DNA of 64,000 bases from Caldilineaceae bacterium. GTDB taxonomy: Bacteria; Chloroflexota; Anaerolineae; Caldilineales; Caldilineaceae. Positions 1 to 8,416 of this stretch are shown here, piece after piece (positions within the stretch are counted from its first letter, which is position 1; each line of letters begins with the position of its first letter). Position numbers and translations under genes: made by a program. The notes under the pieces are model-generated. The model was not told the DNA's origin and made no database searches. It saw nothing but the letters and a program-made list of their open reading frames with translations. Location of the stretch: positions 26,671 through 90,670 of the forward strand of contig JALHQH010000039.1 of assembly GCA_022842065.1 (NCBI GenBank). The letters run 5' to 3'.

Positions 1-127
1 ATGTACCGATGTACCGATGTACCGATGTACCGATGTACCGATGTACCGATGTACCGATGTACCGATGTACCGATGTACCGATGTACCGATGTACCGATGT
101 ACCGATGTACCGATGTACCGATGTACC
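1..127. repeat. octamer tandem repeat (ATGTACCG)n
   Basis: Fifteen perfect head-to-tail copies of the 8-bp unit ATGTACCG are followed by a partial one that ends in a T substitution near 127. The array starts at base 1, so it may continue outside the window. Because 8 is not a multiple of 3, each reading frame gives an open 8-residue repeat, which is an artefact and not a gene. The array lies 27 bp beyond the 3' end of the first glycosyltransferase gene. Confidence 0.95.
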
Positions 128-153
128 TATCCACTAATCCCCCCATTATAGTC

Positions 154-1428
154 CTAAACCACGGCTTTGTCCACGCGCCCCAGCAGTTGTTCATAGCGGT
201 CCAGCACCGCCGCGGCATGGGCTTCGACGGTTGGTGGGGGGGTGATGCCTTGGCGTAGAGCCGTCAGTTGTTCCGGGTGCGCGCTTAGTTCCGTGAGTAG
301 CGCGGCTAGTGCCCCGCTGTCACCGGCGGGGAAAAGGCGACCACTCTGGCCTTCCTGCACCTTTTCGATGAGCGCGCCCAGGCGGCTAGCGATCACCGGC
401 ACGCCGACCACATAGGCTTCCTGAATCACCAGCGGTGAATTTTCATACCAGAGCGAGGGGACGACCAGGGCATCCAAGCGGTGGAGGGCCGCCCCTACTT
501 GGTCATAGGCCAGGGGGCCGGCAAAACGAATGTGGGGATGGCGGGCCAAGGCACGCAATTCAGCCCCATAGTCGGGAAAAGCCTGGTCGCTGCCATAGAT
601 GGTCAGCGCCGCGGTGGGGGGGAGTTGGTTAAAGGCCTCGATCAGCACATGTACCCCCTTTTGCCAGGCCAGTGACCCCAGAAACCCAAAGTGAGGCCGG
701 CCAGGGGGCGGGCGCACTTCCCCCTGTGGCGCAAGCAAGCGCCGGCGATCCATGCCATTTTCCAGCGTGACGATCTTGTCACCGGGCCAGCCTTGCCCAA
801 TGTATTGATCGCGCAGGAAGAGGCTGGGGGCAATAAACAGGTCAATCTGCTCGGCCATCCGGCGTAAATAATGGTTGCGATAGGCAAAGGGCAAGGCCAC
901 AAGTGGACGCAGGGCACGCAACCCTTGTAGATCGGCACGCGCCGTGGCGCAGTCAACACAGTTCCAGTTGCCGGCTGACGGCCCCCCGCAGGGCTGGCGG
1001 TCGGGGCGGATCAGTTGGCTGTTGGCGCAGAAATACCAATAGTCATGCAGGGTTGCCACGCGCGGTAGGCCCTGTGCCAACGCAATCAGCCGGGCCGAAA
1101 CTCCCTGGACATGTTGGAAGTGGATCAGGTCGGGGCGGGCTCTCTGCAAAAAATCTTGGAACGCACGTTCAATCGCCTGGTCGCGAAAGGTGTGCCAATA
1201 TTGGGCGGCCGCATTTTCATGGGCGCGGGTGGGGTCTAGTGGAACTTGCCAGCGCATCACGCCATCTGCCTCCACCTGCTGCGTGATGGTTTGCACCCTG
1301 TCAGAAGGATAGAAAACGGTCACCTGGTGGCCCAATGCCACCAGCGCGCGAGCGAGGGTCAGTGTGTAAATTTCTGTGCCCCCCAGACTCTCTGGTGGGT
1401 ATTTGTGGACGGTGAAGGCAATGTGCAT
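154..1428 (-). CDS. GT4-family glycosyltransferase
   Basis: A 424-residue cytosolic GT-B fold glycosyltransferase, probably adding a sugar from a nucleotide-sugar donor to a lipid-linked polysaccharide intermediate. The N-terminus carries the usual first beta strand and glycine loop (HKYPPESLGGTEIY, about residues 8-21). The C-terminal half has the GT4 donor-site signature (FGFLGSLAWQKGVHVLIEAF, then YENSPLVIQEAYVVGVPVIAS with the EX7E-type region). A Cys-rich stretch around residue 150 (CGGPSAGNWNCVDC) may be a small metal site, as in some GT4 enzymes. It starts with ATG 5 nt after the stop of the upstream membrane protein, which suggests translational coupling. Acceptor and sugar cannot be deduced. 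Confidence 0.9.
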   Translation of the reverse strand: MHIAFTVHKYPPESLGGTEIYTLTLARALVALGHQVTVFYPSDRVQTITQQVEADGVMRWQVPLDPTRAHENAAAQYWHTFRDQAIERAFQDFLQRARPDLIHFQHVQGVSARLIALAQGLPRVATLHDYWYFCANSQLIRPDRQPCGGPSAGNWNCVDCATARADLQGLRALRPLVALPFAYRNHYLRRMAEQIDLFIAPSLFLRDQYIGQGWPGDKIVTLENGMDRRRLLAPQGEVRPPPGRPHFGFLGSLAWQKGVHVLIEAFNQLPPTAALTIYGSDQAFPDYGAELRALARHPHIRFAGPLAYDQVGAALHRLDALVVPSLWYENSPLVIQEAYVVGVPVIASRLGALIEKVQEGQSGRLFPAGDSGALAALLTELSAHPEQLTALRQGITPPPTVEAHAAAVLDRYEQLLGRVDKAVV

Positions 1429-1433
1429 GGTGC

Positions 1434-3437
1434 TCAGGGTCTCTTCAGGGCATAGAACTGCGGGTGGTTAGGGCTGCCATCATAAATCAGATCAAAGGGC
1501 GCGATTGTGGCTAGCTCGACGACTAAGGCTTCGGCCTGCCATTCGGGGCGTAATGGGCCAATAATCACAAAGTCGATTGCCTGTTGCCCCAGCCAGTGCT
1601 GTAACTCCGCTGCCGTCCGCAGCGTCAGCGGGGCCTGGACGACGCGGTGTTGCAAGCGCGTTCCGGCGGCTAGATAACTTTGGTGGCTGTAAAGGGCCGC
1701 GATGGTGGTCGGCTGTGGGCTGATGCGGGTCACCACCTGCGGCAACTCACCATAGGCATGGAGGCGGCGTTGTTCGCGCAGTGGTTGCAACGCTAGCGCA
1801 CCGCCCCACAATAGCAGCACCGCGCCAACCACAAGTAATTGGGGATAGGTGGTCACGAAGGATTGCAAGCGGTTGCGTAACGATAACAGGCGATGCTGGC
1901 GGCTCAGCCCAAACCAACCCGCCACGAGCAAGATAAAAACTGTAACCGCCAGCAGATAGAGGGTACTGCGTTGGGCCAGCCCCAACAGCCCAAGCAGGCT
2001 GCCCAAATGGGGCAACCAGCGCAGCCGACCAGGGAGCTGCGAGCCACCCAGCGCGGCCAACAGGGCCAACACGGCACTGGCCGCCAGTGCAAACCGAAAG
2101 CTTTGCCCCAACCACTGCGCGGTTAATTGATAACCGTAAGAACCATCATCACCACTATAGGGGGTGACCCAGTAGATTGCAACCAGCAGGCTACCCAGCA
2201 AGGCCAGCGCGCCAACCGCCCGCCACTGCCAGCGTCGGCGCCGCCGTGGCCAGCAGAGGCAAAGGGTCAATATGCCGAGCATCGCCCCGGCTATGCCACC
2301 TTGCTGCCAGAGTTGCATGCCCAGCGCGCGCCAGTGGGCCAGATCGCCAGGGTTAAAGATCGATAGGAGCATGGTGCGGCGTAACGCCTCACTTGTGAGC
2401 GCCCCTGGGAAGAGCGTCCAACTACCCAACTGGATCGCCACGGCCCCTAGCGGGTTGCCATTATAGTACCAGTTGTTCAGATACCAAAAGCTCGCCGCTG
2501 CGGCAGTAAGTCCTAATACGGCACCCAGGGCACGCAGGTCACTGTGATTAATCAGCGGTCGCATTTGCCGCAACCAGCACGCGCCCAGGATCAGCAGCAA
2601 AAGTAAGCCATAGATCAGGCCGCTACTTTTACAGGCGGCCAAGAGCGGTAGACAAAGCAAGGCCAGCAGCAGATTGCCCTGCCGCCGCGTTTGGTGATAG
2701 AGCAGCGCAAAGGCCAGCCCCATGGTAAAGAACGCGGCAATGGCCAGATCAACCCGTACTGTATTCAGCTGATCAATCACCAGCGGCTGCGTTAGGAGGA
2801 GCAAGACAGCACTGCCGGCGGCGGCGGGTGAAGCGCCCAGTCGTCGTGCGAGGCAATAGAGTGCTACCCCCCAACTGCCCCACACGAGTAGATTGGGTAA
2901 GGTCACCAACAGGTCCTGTTGCAAGGGCAGGACGAAGAGCGCGGCCAGCGTTTCCCAACCAAAGGGGTACCAGGCCACCACCGTCGCCACCGTAGCGGTC
3001 GTTAGACCCCCCGTGGCATGGAGATTGGCCACAAAGGGCAGGTGGTAGTAGAGCGAGTCATAATCAGTGATCGGCTGGCTCAGCAGATTGCCAAAGAGAA
3101 GCAGGGTAACGAACAGCGCGGTCCAGCGGGGTAAACTTAAGCGTAGGCGCAAATTGGGGCGCATGGGCAGGCTGGCTTGCCAGTAGAGCCCAATGCCCAG
3201 CAGCAGACACTGCCAAACGAAGAGGCCGGCTAGCGTAAAGTAACCACTGGCCGCCAACAAGGTCGTACCGCTCAGTTGGAGCGCCAGCCAGAGCAACGCC
3301 ACTGCCAACCACTGCTCGCCCACCGTGGTTGACCAGGGGGGCAGGGCGCGCACACTAATGGCGCGGCAGAGGGGTAATGGCCCGCCCAGGATGAGTAACA
3401 AGGTGATAAACGCACTGACCGCGGTAAGCAGATTCAT
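1434..3437 (-). CDS. GT39-like multi-pass membrane glycosyltransferase
   Basis: A 667-residue polytopic membrane protein with about a dozen hydrophobic segments. The first large external loop after TM3 holds the acidic motif TDYDSLYYHLPF (about residues 124-135), the usual position of the catalytic aspartate in GT39/GT83 (PMT/ArnT-like) GT-C enzymes. These use polyprenyl-phosphate sugars on the outer face of the membrane. A short soluble C-terminal domain follows the last helix. It is the first gene of a two-gene unit with the downstream GT4 gene (5-nt gap). ATG start with an AAGG stretch immediately before it. It could alternatively be a non-enzymatic member of the family. Substrate unknown. 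Confidence 0.8.
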   Translation of the reverse strand: MNLLTAVSAFITLLLILGGPLPLCRAISVRALPPWSTTVGEQWLAVALLWLALQLSGTTLLAASGYFTLAGLFVWQCLLLGIGLYWQASLPMRPNLRLRLSLPRWTALFVTLLLFGNLLSQPITDYDSLYYHLPFVANLHATGGLTTATVATVVAWYPFGWETLAALFVLPLQQDLLVTLPNLLVWGSWGVALYCLARRLGASPAAAGSAVLLLLTQPLVIDQLNTVRVDLAIAAFFTMGLAFALLYHQTRRQGNLLLALLCLPLLAACKSSGLIYGLLLLLILGACWLRQMRPLINHSDLRALGAVLGLTAAAASFWYLNNWYYNGNPLGAVAIQLGSWTLFPGALTSEALRRTMLLSIFNPGDLAHWRALGMQLWQQGGIAGAMLGILTLCLCWPRRRRRWQWRAVGALALLGSLLVAIYWVTPYSGDDGSYGYQLTAQWLGQSFRFALAASAVLALLAALGGSQLPGRLRWLPHLGSLLGLLGLAQRSTLYLLAVTVFILLVAGWFGLSRQHRLLSLRNRLQSFVTTYPQLLVVGAVLLLWGGALALQPLREQRRLHAYGELPQVVTRISPQPTTIAALYSHQSYLAAGTRLQHRVVQAPLTLRTAAELQHWLGQQAIDFVIIGPLRPEWQAEALVVELATIAPFDLIYDGSPNHPQFYALKRP

Positions 3438-3548
3438 CCCTTCATCTTAGCGCCCGTATGCGTTGGATGCAAACTTAGGAGTTGTTAAATAGGTGTATTA
3501 ATCGTCAGCCGCGGGGCGTGCCGGCCGCAAGGGACGAAGTTACACCAC

Positions 3549-3596
3549 GGCAAAACGAAGCCCGGAATCGTCCCAGATTCCGGGCTTCGTTTTGCC
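3549..3596. terminator. long perfect stem-loop, terminator-like
   Basis: A 21-bp perfect inverted repeat (3549-3569 with 3576-3596) around a 6-nt loop. The outer arms contain an A4/T4 tract, so it can act on the minus strand downstream of the exported protein at 3662-5164. There is no continuous U-tail after the stem, so it may also be a repeat-type hairpin. Nothing else is recognisable between 3438 and 3661. Confidence 0.6.
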
Positions 3597-3661
3597 TATC
3601 GCCCCGACTTGGGGCCACCGACCATCAATTACCAGCCAACGTGATTACGAACTGGGCGCGC

Positions 3662-5164
3662 TTACGGACCGGGCACATAATCGAACATGCGTCCATAGCC
3701 GTCAAACCAGCCACAGGGGCAGGCGCTGCGGTCGCCATCGGGCAAGACCACGGGGGCGGGCGGCGCGGTGGAGATGAGGGGCAGGTAGACCGGATTGTCG
3801 CGCTGGGGGGCGCGGGCGACCGCGGTTGTTGAGCGTGCGTCAGTGCTGGCCGCGGTTGTCACCGCCGCCGAAACTTGGTCAACTGTGGCGGGGGCGGCCA
3901 TCGTTGTCCTTGTTGCCGCGCGTGCTGCACTCCAGTTTGGCCCGACCTGCTTAATCGGTAATTTGGTCAGCCCTTCGGTGGTGCGGCTAATGTTGTAGTA
4001 GTAGATCGTCATCGTCATTTCAGTGTTGCGGACCTGTTCGAGCAGGGCATCCGAGCAGCCACCGTTGGTCATACAGGGATCAAATGCAACACCCGCCGGC
4101 ACAAAATATTCTGGGCTGGCTAAGCGTGTGGGGCTGTTGAAAAAGGACAAATACTCACCGCCACTCTGATCCGCATCCTGCCACTGGCCATAGAGCGGCA
4201 TCGCCATGCTGTTGACATGATCGACCGAAAGCATGGCCCCCGGGCCGTTGATACGGTAGGTGCCGCTGCCCGGCATAAAGGCGTTAATTTCCGGCTGCCC
4301 CATATAGGGATCAACGGGCGTAGGCGGGTATTTGACGAGCACATATTCGGCGCCGGTTGGCGGGTGCAGGTCAAATTTATCGTGGCGGGTGCCATAACGG
4401 CGCATCATCTGCCCATTGAGATTGGCAAAATGGCCGGCATTGCCCGCCCCGGCGTAGGAGCGAAAGGTAAAGGTTTCGCTCCCCAACGCTTCGACATTGA
4501 TGTAATTGGTCGTTTCCACTACAAATTGGGCCGTTAGATTTTCCCGCCGTCCGCCTACGGCATAAGCGCAGCCCATATTGGCCGGGACATCGACTGCCCC
4601 ATCGGCGGCAAACTGGACCGGCTGCCCCCACGAAAAGTCATAACGCCACCAATCCCGACCGCCATTGCTGGGTAGCACCTGGCCCGCCGGCACATAGTCA
4701 ACACTGCCCGTTACTTGGTTGGTAATATCCCGCCCACTTTCAAAAATCCGCATTTTGGATGGAGGCATGGCGACTGTCCACTCATCGGCAATGGCGGCTT
4801 TGCCCAAACAGCCAAAGAGGGTTGCCCAATTGCTGCCATCGGTCCAATAACGCTGGCCAATACGGACGTTTACGGTTACCGTGTTGCCAACACGTGTACC
4901 AGAAAGATATTGAAGAATCCCCGTACCGACGCGCCAGCTTACAATCGTCTCGCTCAGATGATCTTCTGGCACCAGGCCGACCAGATCAACTACGCTTAGC
5001 CCGCGCGGTTCGAGCCAATCGGCTTGCGGGACTGTCACCGTGCTGTTGCTTTGCTCTTCGGCCCAGACGATGTTGTTTGGGGTTAATATGCCGATTAGCA
5101 ACAAAAGTAACATAATTAGCTGATGCCAAAGCGATCGCGGGGAAAACGAATTTTGGGATTTCAT
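3662..5164 (-). CDS. secreted protein of unknown function with YLPLI motif
   Basis: A 500-residue predicted exported protein. Residues 1-36 form a signal peptide: basic start, then an L-rich core (LIMLLLLLIGIL), cut probably near VWA-EE. The mature part has no domain I recognise. It is rich in Gly, Tyr and Asn, with a few Cys residues (for example CMTNGGC near 360) compatible with an extracytoplasmic beta-rich fold. A Thr/Ala-rich low-complexity linker (about 415-455) precedes the motif YLPLI (460-464) and a short Cys-containing tail (CPCGWFDGYGR). The same short motif recurs in four other exported proteins of this window. It stands alone, flanked by a terminator-like hairpin downstream and 627 non-coding bases upstream. 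ATG start, weak Shine-Dalgarno. Confidence 0.75.
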   Translation of the reverse strand: MKSQNSFSPRSLWHQLIMLLLLLIGILTPNNIVWAEEQSNSTVTVPQADWLEPRGLSVVDLVGLVPEDHLSETIVSWRVGTGILQYLSGTRVGNTVTVNVRIGQRYWTDGSNWATLFGCLGKAAIADEWTVAMPPSKMRIFESGRDITNQVTGSVDYVPAGQVLPSNGGRDWWRYDFSWGQPVQFAADGAVDVPANMGCAYAVGGRRENLTAQFVVETTNYINVEALGSETFTFRSYAGAGNAGHFANLNGQMMRRYGTRHDKFDLHPPTGAEYVLVKYPPTPVDPYMGQPEINAFMPGSGTYRINGPGAMLSVDHVNSMAMPLYGQWQDADQSGGEYLSFFNSPTRLASPEYFVPAGVAFDPCMTNGGCSDALLEQVRNTEMTMTIYYYNISRTTEGLTKLPIKQVGPNWSAARAATRTTMAAPATVDQVSAAVTTAASTDARSTTAVARAPQRDNPVYLPLISTAPPAPVVLPDGDRSACPCGWFDGYGRMFDYVPGP

Positions 5165-5791
5165 AGATGTAAAGAACCTTTGAACTATAGTTGTTACACT
5201 AACGGCGTGCGAACTGCATGGTCAGTTTATCATTGAGCTGCGGTGCGAACAAGATTTCTAATCGGCTGGACTGCGTCCCCAACGTGTAAGCTACTTGGGC
5301 TAGGCGCGATTAAGGCTGCATAGAAAATTGCGTTAACTGTGTCCAACCATCCAGTCACAATGGGCGCATACCATCGGCTACTCTCTGCACCGCGACGACT
5401 GTACCGCGTCCCACTTGGGGTGGATGCCAGAGGTACAAGTGAATGATCTGCGCCGCCGGTGAAAGGGCGTGCTGAGGTCGTTCAATCGCAGCCATATCCA
5501 ATTCGTTTGCAACATCGATTAGCTTATGCGCGTCAAGCGACTGTGAGCGCTAGGCTAGCAACTTTCCGTGCCGATTCGTCAGTTCGACAAAAAGTTCAGC
5601 ATTATTGCGGGTGTTGCAGTTGTAGGGAAGACGCCAGGTAGTCAGTCGCGGTGGCGTAGTGGTTCTGAAGTCTGACCCTGCTAATGGGGATGGTGACGAC
5701 ATTGTCTATCACTGATCAGCGCGAAGGAACGATAGTCGTAGCCCATGAATCGATCAGTGACAGACAGTGTTGGGATCAATGCACTGACCGA
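5165..5791. other. 627-bp intergenic region with one inverted repeat
   Basis: No convincing gene on either strand. An imperfect 15-bp inverted repeat (5703-5717 with 5752-5766, one mismatch, core TCACTGATC) lies 26 bp beyond the stop of the ELWxxDGT gene. It could terminate transcription or bind a regulator. The rest should hold the promoter of the exported protein at 3662-5164, but I see no clear -35/-10 pair. Confidence 0.5.
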
Positions 5792-7309
5792 TTACTCGGC
5801 CAGGACCACAGGCAAAAAGGTTTTTTCACGCGGGAGCGGCATCGCCCATAACTCTTGGCCGGTACTGCCATTATCTGCAATGATGTAGACAAGTTGATCA
5901 GTCAAAGCAAGAATGTTTGGCTCTGAATTTAACCCATTCGCAGCAAGATCTTGCAACATATAGGTCCCACCCTTTGAGCCATCACTCAGCCAAGGTTCAT
6001 ACCCGTGTGTAGCATCGGCATGGGTGAAAAAGAGCCTGTTACCTAGTGGGGCGAAATATAAAAATGCGTAAGATTCACTGTTACCATCGAGTTGGACAGT
6101 ACCTGCCGGCGTGCCATCACTTGTCCACAACTCACTTATATTTTGTGCATTGAGCACTAAGAAGAAGAGGCGACCATTTGCATTGACCAATTCATATTTG
6201 CCTAGCGAGCCGGTATCAGAAAGTTGCATAAATTGTTGCGTACCATTGCTCGTGCCATCAGTGACCCACAGATAATCGTCGGCATTGGTATCTGAGGGGA
6301 TCGAAGTAATAAAGAAAAGCTGATTCCCCAGCGCGGTAAATCGTTGTGGACTGCTGGCAGTTGGGCCTGGATTAATATCATGAACCAAAACTGTACCATC
6401 CGGCGTCCCATCACTGCGCCATAACTCAAAGCCATGCGCTGGCGTTTCAGCGGCGAAGTAAAGCAAATTGTTGAATTGTGCCAGTGCCGTGGGACCTGCG
6501 CCGGTGGCACCAGGATAGATATCTTTGACCATGACGGTCCCGTCTGGTGTCCCGTCACTCTTCCACAATTCATTACCATGGGTGCCATCATCGGCGACAA
6601 AAAATAGCGTATCACCCATCTTCAGAAAGTTGTTTGGAAATGACTCTGTTGGACCAGGTTGAATATCTTTGAGCAATCCAGTTCCGTTTGGCGTGCCATC
6701 GCTTTGCCAGAGTTCAAAGCCGTGATCGGCATCAATGGCGGAGAAGAGTAACTGTCCGTTAAGTGCTGTGAAGCTTGCGTACCTACATTGGCGTGGGCAG
6801 CTAATGAGACTATCTGCCGGACCAGGGTTGATATCTTTCAACAGTGCTGTACCAGTGGTTGTCCCGTCACTGATCCACAACTCTGCTCCTTTGTCCGGAA
6901 AGCCACCGCTCTTGTCAGTATAGCCACCAAAAAAGAGGCGATCACCAAAGACGGTCAAGCCAAAAATGCCGGGTACCTCATCCTCGGGTGAGGTTTCTTT
7001 CACTAGGTAAGTGCCATCGCCCGTACCGTCGCTCCGCCACAATTGGCCAGTTTGTTGGCCGTTGCTGGCGGAGAAGTAGAGAATATCATGCATGATAGCC
7101 GGCGCGCCAATGCTTGAACTATGAGGTAAGGTCTCAGTGGCAAAGGGATTGATATCTTTGACAAGGTAGATGGTATCGTTGCTTTGTGCCGCAACAGCAT
7201 GATCGTCAATGTCTTGTAAAGAAAAGAGGAAGAGAAGTAGTAAACCGAGCAGAACGAAAGATGAAAGAGCCCGTAATTGTCTGTAAGTGGCGGATATAGT
7301 GAATTTCAT
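5792..7309 (-). CDS. secreted ELWxxDGT-repeat protein
   Basis: A 505-residue exported protein with a signal peptide (residues 1-41, hydrophobic core LLGLLLLFLF, cleavage near AVA-AQ). The mature chain is built from repeated blocks of about 45-50 residues centred on [EQ]LWxSDGTxxGT followed by hydrophobic strands. This is the ELWxxDGT repeat family, thought to form a beta-propeller-like extracellular structure. At least seven copies are visible, for example QLWRSDGT, ELWISDGT and ELWQSDGT. It ends in TFLPVVLAE, a short hydrophobic motif shared with other exported proteins here. No catalytic residues are evident, so an adhesive or structural role is inferred. Start: ATG with a well-placed AGGAG about 8 nt upstream and an extended -10 promoter further up. 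Confidence 0.9.
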   Translation of the reverse strand: MKFTISATYRQLRALSSFVLLGLLLLFLFSLQDIDDHAVAAQSNDTIYLVKDINPFATETLPHSSSIGAPAIMHDILYFSASNGQQTGQLWRSDGTGDGTYLVKETSPEDEVPGIFGLTVFGDRLFFGGYTDKSGGFPDKGAELWISDGTTTGTALLKDINPGPADSLISCPRQCRYASFTALNGQLLFSAIDADHGFELWQSDGTPNGTGLLKDIQPGPTESFPNNFLKMGDTLFFVADDGTHGNELWKSDGTPDGTVMVKDIYPGATGAGPTALAQFNNLLYFAAETPAHGFELWRSDGTPDGTVLVHDINPGPTASSPQRFTALGNQLFFITSIPSDTNADDYLWVTDGTSNGTQQFMQLSDTGSLGKYELVNANGRLFFLVLNAQNISELWTSDGTPAGTVQLDGNSESYAFLYFAPLGNRLFFTHADATHGYEPWLSDGSKGGTYMLQDLAANGLNSEPNILALTDQLVYIIADNGSTGQELWAMPLPREKTFLPVVLAE

Positions 7310-7372
7310 AGGGGTTCTCCTATTTGAAATGAGATCGTAATCAACATTCCATTGTTGTGACTATTATAACAT

Positions 7373-7381
7373 CGCAGCCAT
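7373..7381 (-). promoter_or_regulatory. extended -10 promoter of the ELWxxDGT gene
   Basis: The minus strand reads TGTTATAAT, a consensus TATAAT with the extended TGn element, about 64 bp before the ATG at 7309. No good -35 is seen at 16-18 bp, which fits extended -10 promoters. Confidence 0.5.
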
Positions 7382-7470
7382 GAGAATGCATATGGAGATA
7401 CACCCTGTATTTGATGTTTTCTCGATCACTGTTATCCGTTTGTGCTATTCTGTGGTTAATACTAATAGCG

Positions 7471-8403
7471 CTACATCTCTTTGCGCAGAATGATCACATC
7501 TTGATAATCTGACCCCTCTGGGATCAGCTCAAGTACTGTAAAGAAGCGTGCCCACTGCGTCTGCAGATACTCATGGGCATGAAAGACGTGCGTATGTACC
7601 CCTTCTGGTACACGCCAGCGGTAGGCAATTCTGGCACCGGGGAATGGCTGCATAAAATCTTCGGGGTGCAAGATGCCGTCGCGTTCATCTTGGATGGCGA
7701 GCAAGCTGTGGTAGAGCGCATGCTGTGGACCAAGGATCTGCCAGGTATGGTCAGTATGTAATGTAATATAAGCGATCCCACCCGGTTGGAGGATACGCCG
7801 CAACTCTGCTAACCAAGTCAATTCATACTCGTCAATATGGGTGAAGACCGAGAAGGCCATCACCAACCCCATTGCGTTGTCTTCCAGCGGCAGATGCGGT
7901 GCAGGTGAATTCTGAAAAAAGCGACCGCGCTGTCCTAGGTACTCAAGTAACCAGCGAATATGTTCACCATTGAGGTCGCTACCCCATACCTGCAATTGTG
8001 GCTCTTGACAGAGAAAGTGCCGCAAAACGCGGCCACTAGCACAGCCCAATTCAAAGATGTTCTCCAATGTTGCCAGTTCGCAGCCGTGGTGGGCCAGCCG
8101 CTGTTTAACCAGCAGATAGTCCTTAAGGCCGCTAAGCCAGTAATCGTAATGCCGTTCACCATGATAGCCTTCCCGTTGACTTGCGGCTGGTAAGGGTAGG
8201 GAATCAAGGTCAATATAGGTTGCCAGCGGTCGCGCCATTTCAATGCCAGTCAGATCAATCCAGGGCGTTGGATCGATCTGACCGGCGACGCTTGGGAGCG
8301 CAGCTTGGGGAGGTGTCGCCATGTCTGTAGGCATAGCGACCGCGGGTGGCCGCATCAAAAATTTTTGCCGAAGTTTACGCAGGGCAATATCCCATTGCTG
8401 CAT
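7471..8403 (-). CDS. class I SAM-dependent methyltransferase
   Basis: A 310-residue soluble protein. The SAM-binding motif I is clear (IFELGCASGRVLRHF, about residues 116-130), followed by an acidic end of strand 2 (VWGSDLNGEHIRWL) and a typical methyltransferase-11 strand 4 region (LVMAFSVFTHIDEYE, then LRRILQPGGIAYIT). It probably methylates a sugar or glycolipid in the polysaccharide pathway, inferred from its neighbours. I place the start at ATG 8403 because AGGAG lies 8 nt upstream. The longer frame from 8454 would add 17 residues and overlap the upstream gene by 38 bp. The gap to that gene's stop is 13 nt, so the two form one transcription unit. Confidence 0.85.
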   Translation of the reverse strand: MQQWDIALRKLRQKFLMRPPAVAMPTDMATPPQAALPSVAGQIDPTPWIDLTGIEMARPLATYIDLDSLPLPAASQREGYHGERHYDYWLSGLKDYLLVKQRLAHHGCELATLENIFELGCASGRVLRHFLCQEPQLQVWGSDLNGEHIRWLLEYLGQRGRFFQNSPAPHLPLEDNAMGLVMAFSVFTHIDEYELTWLAELRRILQPGGIAYITLHTDHTWQILGPQHALYHSLLAIQDERDGILHPEDFMQPFPGARIAYRWRVPEGVHTHVFHAHEYLQTQWARFFTVLELIPEGSDYQDVIILRKEM

Positions 8404-8416
8404 GTTGGTGCTCCTT

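Noticed and set aside
1..258. ORF of 85 residues made of MYRCTDVP repeats
   Set aside because: It is only the translation of the octamer repeat and continues antisense to the glycosyltransferase gene.
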